Shown: positions 53,882-63,471, numbered from the stretch's first letter. The stretch: 64,000 nucleotides of DNA from an uncultured Desulfobulbaceae bacterium (GCA_945787445.1 CALZHT010000022.1:1-64000), one strand, 5' to 3'. A program made the numbers and translations. Notes: a model not told the origin generated them from the sequence alone.

Positions 53882-55234
53882 ATGTCCCTGAAAAAGACCT
53901 TACTCGCCACAATTATGATGCTTTGCCTTGGACTGACAATCCATACCGGCAAAGCCCTTGCCGCTAAGCCCAACACTATGAAAGGCTGCAAGGAATGCCA
54001 CACCCCTGATCCCAATGTTGTCAGGGGGAAAAAGCTCGCCCATTCGGAAAAGTTCAAAACCCTGCAGGTTGATGTAGGTTCCGTTGTTTGGGTAATTCAA
54101 TATGATAACAACACACTGCTGAAAGGAGCTGATTCCCTTGCTGCGCTGAAGAAAGGCAAGGAGATATCGGTGACTTACAAAGGAACGGAAAAAAGCCCTG
54201 TTGCCACGGCAATTTTCGTGAAGCAGCCTTTTAAGGTTCCGGATAAGCAACTGGTATCCGTTGAAGAAATGCTCAAACTTTCAGCAGCGGGGCCGGAAAA
54301 GGGAGGATTCCTGCTTGTTGATTCCAGGCCGCCTGCAGCCTATAATTCTGGCCATATCCCCGACGCCGTATCCATTCCCTTCCCCAAACTCAAGAAAATG
54401 GGAGCTGAAATCCTGCCCAAAGACAAGAACGCGCGGGTCATCTTTTATTGCGGGGGATTTACCTGAGCGTTGAGTCCCACTTCCGCACGTGTTGCGGAAA
54501 AAATCGGATACGCAAACACCCGGGTCTTTCATGACGGAATGCCAGCCTGGAAGAAGGCTAAAGGATTCATGGTATCGGAGCCCGGCTATATAAAAAGCAT
54601 GAGGAAAAAGAATGGTTCATATGTCCTGATTGATTTGAGACCGGTCGTCTCGGCCCAGAGAGGGCATATCAAAGGAGCGGTCAGCATACCTGCCGCCAAA
54701 GTGGCAAATTCCAGAGCCAGATTCCCGAAAGACAAAAAAGCCCCCATCATCCTCTATACAAAAGATGTAGTGGATGAATCCGCCTTCAATACAATAAGAA
54801 ACTGGGGCTATACCAATGTATCGGTTCTTAATGGCGGCATGCAGGGGTGGCTTGCATCCAGAGGAACCCTTGTTTCCGGTGATATGCCGACCACCATCTC
54901 CTATGTCAAGAAAACCCCAAGGGGTGAAATAAGCATCGAGGATTTCGAAGCCATCGTGAAAAAAAATCTGGCCGACAAGTTTATTCTTGATGTCCGAGAT
55001 TCCAACACCGCGGCGCAGGGTATGCTCAAAGGCGCGGTCAACATCCCCCTGGCAGATGTGGAGTTAAGACTCAAGGAGATTCCCAGAGACAAGGAAATCA
55101 TTATACACTGCAATACCGGTATCATGGCCGGCATGTCTAATGAAATTTTGAAAAAAAACGGTTATAAGACCAGAATAGTGAACGCTGTGGTGCAGATTGA
55201 CGCTGACGGCAACTATGAAATAACCGAGAAGTAA
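53882..55234 (+). CDS. Periplasmic haem c / triple-rhodanese selenoprotein (in-frame UGA = Sec)
   Basis: A 450-residue protein read through an in-frame TGA (54464-54466). A signal peptide (about 1-27) is followed by a haem c motif GCKECH, a small domain to about 110, then three rhodanese domains. Domain 1 contains VIFYCGGFT-Sec-ALSPTSARVA, the usual YCGG catalytic loop with Sec four residues after the Cys (positions C-G-G-F-T-U). Domain 2 (about 235-320) lacks the catalytic Cys (IILYTKDVVDE). Domain 3 has IIIHCNTGIMAGMS. Both flanks of the TGA are in one frame and continue one domain, and a SECIS-like hairpin follows. It likely handles sulfur or polysulfide and electrons in the periplasm. AGGAGG precedes the ATG. 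Confidence 0.87.
54464..54499 (+). promoter_or_regulatory. UGA codon with bacterial SECIS-like hairpin
   Basis: After the TGA at 54464-54466, TTCCGCA (54481-54487) pairs perfectly with TGCGGAA (54493-54499) around the loop CGTGT. The loop starts 21 bases after the UGA and has G at its second position, both within the known limits for bacterial SECIS elements. Confidence 0.8.
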
Positions 55235-55244
55235 TCACATATTA

Positions 55245-55276
55245 GGGTGGAAGGCTATTTCTGGAGCCTTCCGCCC
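55245..55276 (+). terminator. Stem-loop after the selenoprotein gene
   Basis: GGGTGGAAGGCT (55245-55256) pairs with AGCCTTCCGCCC (55265-55276) with one G-U pair and an 8-base loop, 10 bases after the stop codon. The following bases are only weakly T-rich, so termination may be Rho-assisted. Confidence 0.65.
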
Positions 55277-55329
55277 ATCATCTTCCATCCGTTTCGATTA
55301 ATTTGAAAATACATCATCGTATTTATGGA

Positions 55330-55554
55330 TTAGAGCACTAAAGTGTTGGTAGGGTTCTCTATCCATATCTTCATACTACTTTTTTTCCCCAACCGTGGTA
55401 AACACCAACAGTTCATCTTTAATTGGTACGCTGATTGAGGCGACTCCTCGTATTGTAAATCGTTAGCTAAAATCGCACCCATAATCGTCCTCCAAATAGT
55501 GCTGTCAAAGTGTTCATTGTCGACGAATTCCGGAGAACAAGGAAATTTCTTCAT
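55330..55554 (-). CDS. Possible small protein (74 aa), uncertain
   Basis: A 74-residue frame starting MKKFPCSPEFVDNEHFDS with AAGGG eight bases before the ATG. There is no recognisable family, and composition is only moderately protein-like. It sits alone in a 440-base gap (55277-55713) that otherwise shows nothing. It may be a decayed gene fragment. Confidence 0.3.
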   Translation of the reverse strand: MKKFPCSPEFVDNEHFDSTIWRTIMGAILANDLQYEESPQSAYQLKMNCWCLPRLGKKSSMKIWIENPTNTLVL

Positions 55555-55713
55555 TCTATTTTCCCTTCTTGAAATAGTGGTTGAAGTTGTCGGGTAAACG
55601 TGTGATAGTCCGCTCTAAATTAAGAAGATTGAATGTAAAATTGAGAAAGAAGGGCCATCTTTCATTTTACGACTGTAACCGGTTAAAAAAGGCCGAAAAA
55701 AATAGGAGTGGAT

Positions 55714-55902
55714 ATGACATTCGATTCATTTGAGCAGGCACTCAAGGTGTGTATGACGGCGGAAGAGGGCAGCGCGGAGCAGGATGCGGCCTTGATTTAT
55801 TGCCTTGAAAATGCGCCGCCGGAATTGCAGGCGGTTATGAAAGAACAATACAGGAAGTTTCATGAACATAAGCACCAATGCGACTGCGGATGCAAGAAAT
55901 GA
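55714..55902 (+). CDS. Small protein with His/Cys-rich tail (62 aa)
   Basis: A 62-residue helical, acidic protein (MTFDSFEQALKVCMTAEEGS...) ending HEHKHQCDCGCKK, a likely metal-binding tail. AGGAG lies five bases before the ATG at 55714; an in-frame GTG at 55708 overlaps that site. The family is unknown. It lies after the selenoprotein region and before a membrane sensor pair. Confidence 0.68.
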   Translation: MTFDSFEQALKVCMTAEEGSAEQDAALIYCLENAPPELQAVMKEQYRKFHEHKHQCDCGCKK

Positions 55903-55921
55903 AAAGGAGGAATTTTGATAG

Positions 55922-56019
55922 TCTCGTAAAAAGTCGAGAAAGCGGTTAACGTGCCATGTAATTTCAATGACTTACACCGTAACACAACGATGAATTCGTA
56001 GTTTTTACGAATTCATCAA
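55922..56019. repeat. 100-bp interspersed repeat (copy 3, inverted)
   Basis: TCTCGTAAAAAGTCGAGAAA, then GGTTAACGTGCCATGTAAT, ending in the hairpin GATGAATTCGTA/TACGAATTCATC. Closely similar to the copies at 49194 and 50117; it fills most of the gap before the membrane protein gene. Confidence 0.78.
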
Positions 56020-56063
56020 TTTTGAAGTAAAAATTTTTTTATTTCAGGATTTAGAGACAACTC

Positions 56064-56528
56064 ATGTTCCGGATATTGCGCTGGGTAACCCTTACAACAC
56101 TGCTCCTGATAGCAGAATTAGCAGGACCTCTTCCGGTCTTTGCATTACAGGCACACGGCTATATAGGATTGTACGTCCATCAGGAAGCTCACATTTTTTT
56201 TCTGTTAGCAATGCTGATTTTCGCCTACAGAATTTACCGATCCGGTTTGATTAACCGGAGGGAGTGGCGCTGGATGTCGCATGGCGCCTTGCTGTTGGCG
56301 CTTTGGAACGGTTGGGCGCTTACCGGCCATTTTATAGAGCGTTTTGTACCGGCAGATCATATCCAATTGCTTGGCGATGATCTGGTGCCGTCGCTTGCCA
56401 TTGCATCTTGGCAGGACGTTGTCTATTTCATCCTCAAGATGGATCACCTACTGAGCGTGCCGGCAATACTCTGCTTTTATCTCGGCATTAAGACCATGCT
56501 GAAGGAATACGAGACCACCAGTCTTTAA
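56064..56528 (+). CDS. His-containing membrane protein paired with a histidine kinase
   Basis: A 154-residue protein with a signal-like first helix and three further membrane segments. Conserved-looking His residues lie near helix ends (YVHQEAHIFF, TGHFIERF, KMDHLLS) and could bind haem or metal. The family is unknown. The kinase gene starts 5 bases after its stop, so it is probably the kinase's sensor partner or ligand-binding subunit. Confidence 0.7.
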   Translation: MFRILRWVTLTTLLLIAELAGPLPVFALQAHGYIGLYVHQEAHIFFLLAMLIFAYRIYRSGLINRREWRWMSHGALLLALWNGWALTGHFIERFVPADHIQLLGDDLVPSLAIASWQDVVYFILKMDHLLSVPAILCFYLGIKTMLKEYETTSL

Positions 56529-56533
56529 AAGAA

Positions 56534-57658
56534 ATGCATGCCATGCAATTTTGGTCATTATCTCCGGTTTGGTTTATTGATTTTTGTGGCTCTGCTGTCA
56601 TGATCATTCTATCTGCCCAGTGCCTCTTTTTGGTGCGGAGACTTTTCAGCAAGGACCCTGAATCCCCTCTAGCCAATTATCTTTTCTGGTTTGTCGGCGC
56701 AATTTTTGCTTTTTCCGCTTCCCGCTCGCTCGGACATATTATCAAACATCTGCTCTATTTTTCCGACCAAAGTGACCTGTGGCGCCAGCTAGTGCCGATC
56801 AGCGGTTCGATAAACTCCATGACCTTCGTAGTGATTGCTTCAGCCACTCTATTTTTTCATCGGATGCAGACCATCATGGAGCGTATGAACAGAGACCGTG
56901 AACGGATTGAAAAAACAAGCCACGAGATTTTCGAGTTGAATAAAAATATTGAGTCCATTGTTTTTGAACGGACCAAGGCTGAAATAGCCTTGCGGATGGC
57001 GCATGAAGTGCGGAATCCCGCCATGATTATCGGCGGTCTGTTGCGGCGCTTACTCATAAACGCATCTGATGACTGTATCGAAGAAAAAGAGCGGCTGGAA
57101 AAAGTTATTGAACAGGTCAGAAAGCTTGAGACTCTGGTGACAAGCTTCGAAAAGGTGCGTCCGGACCTGGAGAAAAAAATCGTGCCATTGGAGCTGAACC
57201 AGCTGGTGGAAGAAACACTTGAGATTCTCCAACCAGAGGCTAACCAGAAAGATATTACCATTCTTCTGGATCGGTCTTCCGCCGGCCTTAATATACAGGG
57301 TAACAGCCAACTCCTGAAAATCGCCATTATGCATGTAATCAGAAATGCCATTGATGCATGTGAGACCGGCAATACTGTCCAGATCACCACTGAACTGACT
57401 GGCCGAGGCATTGAATTGAAAATCCAGGATGACGGTCCCGGCATTCCGGAGGAGCTTTTACATCATATTTATGAACCTTTTTATCTGACCAAGGAAGGGG
57501 AAACCGGTCTTGGCATCCCCTATGTCAAGCAGATCCTTACCGAACATAAAGGGACTATTTCAATCATCAGCAAGGAAAAGGTCGGCACAACAGTGGAAAT
57601 TGTTCTGCCGACGCACCTTGCTCTTCTTAAAGAAGGAATGGCAGATTATCAGATTTAA
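56534..57658 (+). CDS. Membrane sensor histidine kinase
   Basis: A 374-residue kinase. Three membrane helices occupy about residues 10-115, then a coiled coil (RMNRDRERIEKTSHEIFEL), an H-box with RMAHEVRNPAMIIGGLL (phospho-His in AHEVRNP), an N-box (HVIRNAIDAC) and G-boxes (QDDGPGIPEELL, GETGLGIPYVKQIL). All catalytic motifs are intact. No response regulator gene is adjacent. The start could also be the Met at residue 4. Confidence 0.9.
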   Translation: MHAMQFWSLSPVWFIDFCGSAVMIILSAQCLFLVRRLFSKDPESPLANYLFWFVGAIFAFSASRSLGHIIKHLLYFSDQSDLWRQLVPISGSINSMTFVVIASATLFFHRMQTIMERMNRDRERIEKTSHEIFELNKNIESIVFERTKAEIALRMAHEVRNPAMIIGGLLRRLLINASDDCIEEKERLEKVIEQVRKLETLVTSFEKVRPDLEKKIVPLELNQLVEETLEILQPEANQKDITILLDRSSAGLNIQGNSQLLKIAIMHVIRNAIDACETGNTVQITTELTGRGIELKIQDDGPGIPEELLHHIYEPFYLTKEGETGLGIPYVKQILTEHKGTISIISKEKVGTTVEIVLPTHLALLKEGMADYQI

Positions 57659-57676
57659 TACAAGTTGCAATACAAC

Positions 57677-59809
57677 ATGGAACAGATTCAACAGCACCAT
57701 AAATCCATAGCGCGGGAACTTGATATCAGAGTTGATCAGGTGGCAGCAACTGCGGCGTTGCTTGCCGATGGCGCCACGGTTCCGTTTATCGCCAGATACC
57801 GGAAGGAGGCGACCGGTCTGCTGGATGAAACCAGGATTACTGCAATCAGAAACCGGCTTGCTAAATTGTCCGAGCTCCATAAAAGACGGCAAGCCATTAT
57901 TGCTTCGCTAATTGAGCGCGGCCTGCTCACCGATGATCTGAAAGAAAACCTTCTTGGTGCTCCCAATCTCACGATCCTTGAAGATATCTATCTGCCTTTC
58001 CGGCCCAAAAGAAGAACCAAAGCCATAGTTGCCAGGGAAAAGGGGCTTGAGCCCTTGGCCCACGCTGTATTTGCCCAAGACGGAAGATCCGTGCAGCCGG
58101 AACGGTTTATCAATCAGGAAAAAGAAGTATTAACGGCGGAAGATGCCCTGGCCGGCGCCCGGGATATCATGGCGGAATGGATCAGTGAAAACTCGACAAC
58201 CCGTGCCAAACTGCGCCAGGTATTCACTGCAAAGAGCATAATCAGATCTTCAGTGGTTACGAAAAACCAGGAGAAGGGCACCAAGTTCAGAGATTATTTC
58301 GACTGGCAGGAACCGACACCGCAAGTTCCGGGCCATCGACTCCTTGCCATGTTCAGAGGTGAGAGCGAAAAAGTGCTTACCCTTTCCATTCGGCCGCCGG
58401 AAGATGAAGCCCTCTCTCTTCTATACCGGCAATATGTAAAGACAGATGATTACTCAGGCCGCCAAGTCGTCCTGGCCGTTAATGACAGTTACAAAAGACT
58501 ACTGGCACCATCGCTTGAAAACGAACTCAGAAATGCACTTAAAGAGCGCGCGGACAAGGAGGCAATCCAGGTATTTGCCGACAATTTACGAGAACTTTTG
58601 CTTGCCCCGCCTTTGGGACAGAAGCGGATTTTGGCCTTGGACCCTGGCTTTCGCACCGGTGCCAAGTTGACCTGTCTGGACGGGCAGGGAAAGCTTCTGT
58701 ATTTTACCACCATTTATCCGACTCATAGCAGTAGGAAGGTTCTGGAAGCTGGGAAGATTGTCATTGAACTCTGTGAAAAATACCATATCGAGGCCATCGC
58801 CATCGGTAACGGCACGGCAAGCCGTGAAACAGAATCCTTTATTCGCAACCTTGATCTGCCCTCGGAAACCATGATCACCCTTGTCGATGAAAGCGGCGCT
58901 TCGGTATATTCTGCATCGTCGACGGCCCGGCTTGAATTTCCGAACCAGGATGTTACTGTCCGCGGCGCTGTTTCCATAGGTAGGCGATTGCAGGATCCCC
59001 TGGCGGAACTGGTGAAGATCGACCCCAAGTCCATAGGGGTGGGCCAGTACCAGCATGATGTCAACCAGGGCGAACTGAAAAAAAGCCTGGATGATGTGGT
59101 CGAAAGCTGTGTCAACAATGTCGGTGTAGAAGTTAATACTGCGAGTGTGGAACTCCTCACCTCTGTTTCCGGACTAGGGCCGGTTTTGGCTAAAAACATC
59201 ATTCAATACCGGGATGAGCATGGCCCGTTTGCAAGCCGGCAGGGACTGTTGCAAGTACCGCGCCTGGGTGCCAAAGCCTTTGAACAGTGTGCCGGTTTTC
59301 TGCGCATTGCCGGCGCAAAGAACCCCCTTGACGGCAGTGGTGTGCATCCGGAACGCTACTCTGCCGTGGAGCAGATGGCCGAGGAGGTGGGATGTACGGT
59401 GCGTGAGCTTATGGAGCAGGAGACGTTCAGGAAGCGGATCAATATTGAAAATTATGTCACCGATGAAATCGGGCTGCCGACCTTAAAGGATATTTTGACG
59501 GAGCTTGCCAAACCCGGCCGTGATCCACGGGAAACGTTTACTATTTTTTCCTTTGCCGAAGGGGTGAACACTATTGATGATCTCCGGGCCGGTATGAAAG
59601 TGCCGGGCATTATTACCAATGTGACAAAATTCGGGGCCTTTGTTGATGTCGGGGTGCACCAGGACGGTTTGATCCATATCAGCCAACTGTCTAACCGGTT
59701 TGTCAGGGACCCGGCTGAAGTAGTCAAGGTCCGGCAGCAAGTAATGGTTCGCGTGCTTGATGTGGATCGCGAAAGAAACAGAATTTCCCTTTCGCTTCGT
59801 GATGTTTGA
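57677..59809 (+). CDS. tex: Tex family RNA-binding transcription accessory protein
   Basis: A 710-residue Tex protein. The N-terminus DGATVPFIARYRKEATGLLD is diagnostic; the YqgF-like RNase H domain follows (ILALDPGFRTGAKLTCLD), then the HhH region (SVSGLGPVLAKNIIQYRDEH, RLGAKAFEQCAGFLRI) and a C-terminal S1 domain (GIITNVTKFGAFVDVGVHQD). It binds RNA and influences transcription and gene expression. I prefer the ATG at 57677 to the TTG at 57665. It follows the kinase gene by 18 bp and may share its transcript. Confidence 0.94.
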   Translation: MEQIQQHHKSIARELDIRVDQVAATAALLADGATVPFIARYRKEATGLLDETRITAIRNRLAKLSELHKRRQAIIASLIERGLLTDDLKENLLGAPNLTILEDIYLPFRPKRRTKAIVAREKGLEPLAHAVFAQDGRSVQPERFINQEKEVLTAEDALAGARDIMAEWISENSTTRAKLRQVFTAKSIIRSSVVTKNQEKGTKFRDYFDWQEPTPQVPGHRLLAMFRGESEKVLTLSIRPPEDEALSLLYRQYVKTDDYSGRQVVLAVNDSYKRLLAPSLENELRNALKERADKEAIQVFADNLRELLLAPPLGQKRILALDPGFRTGAKLTCLDGQGKLLYFTTIYPTHSSRKVLEAGKIVIELCEKYHIEAIAIGNGTASRETESFIRNLDLPSETMITLVDESGASVYSASSTARLEFPNQDVTVRGAVSIGRRLQDPLAELVKIDPKSIGVGQYQHDVNQGELKKSLDDVVESCVNNVGVEVNTASVELLTSVSGLGPVLAKNIIQYRDEHGPFASRQGLLQVPRLGAKAFEQCAGFLRIAGAKNPLDGSGVHPERYSAVEQMAEEVGCTVRELMEQETFRKRINIENYVTDEIGLPTLKDILTELAKPGRDPRETFTIFSFAEGVNTIDDLRAGMKVPGIITNVTKFGAFVDVGVHQDGLIHISQLSNRFVRDPAEVVKVRQQVMVRVLDVDRERNRISLSLRDV

Positions 59810-59872
59810 TCCTGAGTTATTCCACCCCTAGAACTCCTGAGCTGGACCTTAATTTCAGGGAGTTACAAAATA

Positions 59873-59956
59873 TAGTGCCTAAAGTTAAAGGATTTATCTA
59901 ATTAGAAAAGTACCATAACTTTAGGCACTTTAGGCACTTCGAACTTTAGGCACCTT
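59873..59956. repeat. AAGTGCCTAAAGT repeat (copy 3)
   Basis: TAGTGCCTAAAGTTAAAGGA, then ATCTAATTAGAAAAGT, then inverted ACTTTAGGCACTTTAGGCAC. It shares its core with 10546-10628, and its ends are inverted relative to each other, so it can form a long hairpin. It lies between the convergent tex and prs genes. Confidence 0.72.
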
Positions 59957-60023
59957 AATGTTATCAACTAAAAATCTGCCAAGTTCAGGGTTATTTGACC
60001 GTGAGCAGGGTTAGGAAAATCGC

Positions 60024-60956
60024 TTAAATGGTGTTGATCCGAAGCTGCATAATGAGTTTTTCAGCAACCAGCGGGGCTGTTGAGTAGATATCCAGAAGGT
60101 CGTCGCTCTTGACGCCTGGGTAGGTGTCCGATCCCATGATTTTTCTGATTCCGGCTTTCTGAAAACGCTGCCGGGCCTCTCCGCAGAGCACCAGGTGGGT
60201 TGCCATGATAAATACATCCTTAGCTCCCGCCTGCCTACAGCGCTCCGCGGTTTGGATAATCGAGCCTCCGGTACGGATCATGTCATCGAATATAATTGCG
60301 GTTTTGCCCTGCACAACGCTTGAAACCTGCTGGACCATGGTGCGGTCCATTTCAAAGCGATCCTTGTCAGCCGCGGTATGCGGCATGTTGAGTTGGCTTG
60401 CCAGGCTGGCCACCCACTTGCTTCTGCCGTAATCCGGGGATACCAGGACACAATCTTTTTTGCAGGTTTCTCTGATTTTATCGACAATAAGGCTGTCGGT
60501 CTGGATATGTTTCGTATGGATGTTGCCGGAATGGGCGTGGAGCACGGCCTCGGAATGGAGATCAATGAATCCGACAAAATCCGGATAGGCTCTGAATATT
60601 TGCCTAGCCCGAGTGATCCCCTTGGGGATTTCCCAGGAACCGGGTTTTGCCCTCTCCATGGTTGAATACCCCAGGTAGGGTATAATTACGTTTACCGAAT
60701 CGGCCCGCCAGAAATGACAGCCATCGACAAGGTCGATCATTTCCTGCATCGATTGGTCATCATGGGTGCTGCCGATTATAATCACATCCCTGCCGGCCAT
60801 TTTTGCAGGAAAGGCATGATACATTTCACCGTCCTGGAACTGTTTCTTGACCATTTCGGTAAGAGGAATGTTCAGCTCCCCAGCCACTTTGCGGGCTAAG
60901 TCTGTTGATGCCTCATTGGCAATGAGAACAATGTTTTCAGGAATGGTTACTTTCAT
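60024..60956 (-). CDS. prs: Ribose-phosphate pyrophosphokinase (PRPP synthetase)
   Basis: A 310-residue PRPP synthetase, which makes PRPP from ribose 5-phosphate and ATP. Landmarks are KKQFQDGEMYH, IIGSTHDDQSMQEM, the LGYSTMERAKPGS flexible loop (differing from the common PYARQDRK), IDLHSEAV, LVSPDYGRSKWV and the PRPP-binding IIFDDMIRTGGSI. The ATG at 60954-60956 (MKVTIPENIVLIA) is chosen; the frame is open for 52 more codons upstream, but those do not look like family sequence. The altered loop suggests a divergent Prs type. Confidence 0.88.
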   Translation of the reverse strand: MKVTIPENIVLIANEASTDLARKVAGELNIPLTEMVKKQFQDGEMYHAFPAKMAGRDVIIIGSTHDDQSMQEMIDLVDGCHFWRADSVNVIIPYLGYSTMERAKPGSWEIPKGITRARQIFRAYPDFVGFIDLHSEAVLHAHSGNIHTKHIQTDSLIVDKIRETCKKDCVLVSPDYGRSKWVASLASQLNMPHTAADKDRFEMDRTMVQQVSSVVQGKTAIIFDDMIRTGGSIIQTAERCRQAGAKDVFIMATHLVLCGEARQRFQKAGIRKIMGSDTYPGVKSDDLLDIYSTAPLVAEKLIMQLRINTI

Positions 60957-61219
60957 AATGTTTCGTGCGGGTACTCGGTTGAGGCAACGGACCTGCAACA
61001 ATGCAAGGATGCAGACCCTTTGTCTTCTATCAAAATGATACCTGGATAGGCAGAACGCGTCAAGTACAGAGCAAGCCAAGGAATTCGCAATGAGCATAAA
61101 ATGGAGTAGCATTGCTCGAGTGATTTATTATTTCACCGTGATGATATGATATAATTATAATCAAAGGTGAAGTTGGATAATCAGTGCAGCTTTAATGCCC
61201 TGTCCCTATTAAAAACAGA

Positions 61220-61696
61220 ATGAATTGGAAGTGGAAAATGCATCGTGAAACCAATCCCCCTGAAGAAATGTTCCGAAGGCTGTTTTATGTCATCTACCTG
61301 GCGTTACTAGCCGGTACTGCTTTGTCTGGAACAATAGCGTTGGCGCAATCGCGGCCCGGATACCTTGTAGTTGCCTTATTTCTTGGCTTCTTGAGCCTGC
61401 GGTGTAAACACTACGGTAAGCGTTACCTGGATTTTGACAGACTTTTCAGGTCATTTCCTTATGGCGAACCAGCAGATGATATTTCCCCTGCTTTTCGTAT
61501 GGAAATCGAAGAGATTATCAGGGAGTCTCACATGCAAGACATTGGTTGGATCGTGCGCCAAGAGCTTCGTCAGCGTTTGGCAGAACTTGTTGAAAAGGAT
61601 GCAAGACTTTTTGAAATTTACAGGGAAGAAATTGCTGCTATCCATCCAACCTTGGCAGCTAAGGCAGACCAGCACCATAATGCCGGCCAGGATTAA
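61220..61696 (+). CDS. Membrane protein of unknown function (158 aa)
   Basis: A 158-residue protein with two membrane helices (about 22-42 and 48-66) and a soluble, charged, helical C-terminal domain (EIEEIIRESHMQDIGWIVRQ and on). No motif is recognised. The gap upstream of it, to the prs gene, shows no other feature. It is convergent with the ferredoxin/SCP2 fusion gene. Confidence 0.65.
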   Translation: MNWKWKMHRETNPPEEMFRRLFYVIYLALLAGTALSGTIALAQSRPGYLVVALFLGFLSLRCKHYGKRYLDFDRLFRSFPYGEPADDISPAFRMEIEEIIRESHMQDIGWIVRQELRQRLAELVEKDARLFEIYREEIAAIHPTLAAKADQHHNAGQD

Positions 61697-61718
61697 TTAA
61701 TCCATGAATTTTTAATAA

Positions 61719-63059
61719 TCATGCCGGAAAGCATTCAGCAAATTTTTTAAGCAGGGCAGGGGTGCCCTTGATTTTGATTTTGCCGCTGATAAACGCCATA
61801 AACAAATTCTTTTCTTTAGCTAAAAATGCGACCCAGGTACGGCTGTCAGCAGTCACGTGAATATTGCTCTTGCCTTGATGGCCTTCCTGTACATCAAGTT
61901 TTTTGTCGCAGATTTCCACAGTTGCCTTGATCTCTTCTTGCCCTGTAAAGCTGAAATGATAAGTGGCATTAAGGTCTGCAGCACACCCGCGCTGAAACGC
62001 CAGCGGCAGGCTTTCAAGAAAGTTCTGTACTGATTTTGGCCGCAAGCCGTTGGCAACCCGTTTTACTTGTTTATGGGGGTAGCGCTTGGTGACATGGGCC
62101 TCGGCGTCGGAATCCGGTACTACGAAGACGAATTCACCATTTTGCTGCAGCGGTTTCACCACGGTTTCAATATAGCCTTTTTTATCCTCGATAAATGGGC
62201 CGATAACCTCATCTCCGGCTGGGCATACTGCCATGCAGTACGATGATTTGTTGCAGATTCCAAAGGCTAAGCTCTGCCACATGGAAACCGTTTCAGGATC
62301 ACTCACCTTTTTGCGGTACGCAATGTTGTTTTTACTTGCCGCGATCTTTTCCACCCAATCGGCAAAGCCGCCCATCCGGTCCCGGTAGTTGTGGGTCATG
62401 CAGTTGGCAAAACTGAAATGGCCATCCGCACTGATTGCACCAACAGGGCACACTGCCGCGCAAAGCTTGCAATTAAGGCAAGGTTCATATTGCAAAGGAC
62501 GGTCATATTCCGTCATCTCCCGATCAAGGAGCATAGTGCCTAAGATAATGAAGTTTCCAAATCGGGGATGGATTACGAGCCGATTGAGCCCTATTCGGCC
62601 CAGACCTGCTTCCACTGCCATCGGCTTGTGCGACAGTGGCCACATCTTGCCGGGCCATTTTTCAAGATCCATTGGAAATCCTGAGGAGGGAGCCATGGAC
62701 ATTACACCCATTTCTCTGATCATGGTTGACGCCCGGTGCAAGGCATTGTTTACACTATGAAAGACCTGGATGTATTCGGTATCCGATACACTGCGGGACA
62801 CGCAGCGGATATTTTCCGGGTTCAAACGACAGGCAATGCTAACCACGGTTCTGGCGCGGGGAAAAATCGTCAGTATGTCCGAAAAGTGGGGTGCGATTTC
62901 CGGTCGGTTTACCTCGATAAATCCCACATCATCGGCGCCTGCTGCAAGAAAGAGTTCCTTGATTCTGCCGGCTTCAAGGGGCAGGTTTTCCCCTTTGGTA
63001 TCCATGTTTGCTGACTTCTGACGATAACGCTGCACAGTCGGATGATCTTGAAGGCGCAT
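61719..63059 (-). CDS. QueG-like iron-sulfur protein fused to SCP2 sterol-carrier domain
   Basis: A 446-residue fusion. Residues about 25-300 resemble the epoxyqueuosine reductase-like/reductive family (VEAGLGRIGLNRLVIHPRFG), followed by [4Fe-4S] ligands in CLNCKLCAAVCPVGA and CNKSSYCMAVCPAGD. Residues about 345-446 form an SCP2-like lipid-binding domain (YHFSFTGQEEIKATVEI, then FMAFISGKIKIKGTPALLKK). The HEAT repeats of true QueG are absent. A redox role on a hydrophobic substrate is plausible. AAGGAG lies seven bases before the ATG. A small TetR-linked gene lies upstream on the same strand. Confidence 0.85.
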   Translation of the reverse strand: MRLQDHPTVQRYRQKSANMDTKGENLPLEAGRIKELFLAAGADDVGFIEVNRPEIAPHFSDILTIFPRARTVVSIACRLNPENIRCVSRSVSDTEYIQVFHSVNNALHRASTMIREMGVMSMAPSSGFPMDLEKWPGKMWPLSHKPMAVEAGLGRIGLNRLVIHPRFGNFIILGTMLLDREMTEYDRPLQYEPCLNCKLCAAVCPVGAISADGHFSFANCMTHNYRDRMGGFADWVEKIAASKNNIAYRKKVSDPETVSMWQSLAFGICNKSSYCMAVCPAGDEVIGPFIEDKKGYIETVVKPLQQNGEFVFVVPDSDAEAHVTKRYPHKQVKRVANGLRPKSVQNFLESLPLAFQRGCAADLNATYHFSFTGQEEIKATVEICDKKLDVQEGHQGKSNIHVTADSRTWVAFLAKEKNLFMAFISGKIKIKGTPALLKKFAECFPA

Positions 63060-63177
63060 GATCCAACTCCTTATAATTATAAAGATTTTTTGTCTTCTTA
63101 AAAAAATGGCGTACTATCATCCGGAGACTGTAAAAGCCCCCGGATGATACATGAAGGCTGCAGAGCGCGCCGGAGCA

Positions 63178-63471
63178 TCATTTTGCAGCGGCAGTCATTA
63201 ATGCCTTAAGGTTTTGTTTATACTCTTCGCATTTAACCTTTCCGGTAATCATGTGGACCCACTTGTCTTTGTTGGCGTCGGCGACCAATTTGGCGAGGTC
63301 GTCCATATGCTTTCCACTCGACTTGATAATTTCACCCTTGATCTTGTCTTTTAAGACTTCGTACCAGGCTTCGTCCGCCAGATTTAGCAATTTCTCCGGC
63401 ATATCGCAATGTTCAACAGTTGACGGTTGCGTTGCACAGCTTTCTTCGACATTACATTGATGTGCAGACAT
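63178..63471 (-). CDS. Small Cys-containing protein downstream of TetR operator (97 aa)
   Basis: A 97-residue protein with three Cys in its first 25 residues (HQCNVEESCATQPSTVEHCD) and an alpha-helical remainder (WYEVLKDKIKGEIIKSSGKH, and one more Cys in VKCEEYKQN). The family is not recognised. AGGAGGT precedes the ATG. A perfect 16-bp palindrome 78 bases upstream and the TetR gene beyond it suggest repressor control. The QueG-like/SCP2 gene follows on the same strand. Confidence 0.75.
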   Translation of the reverse strand: MSAHQCNVEESCATQPSTVEHCDMPEKLLNLADEAWYEVLKDKIKGEIIKSSGKHMDDLAKLVADANKDKWVHMITGKVKCEEYKQNLKALMTAAAK

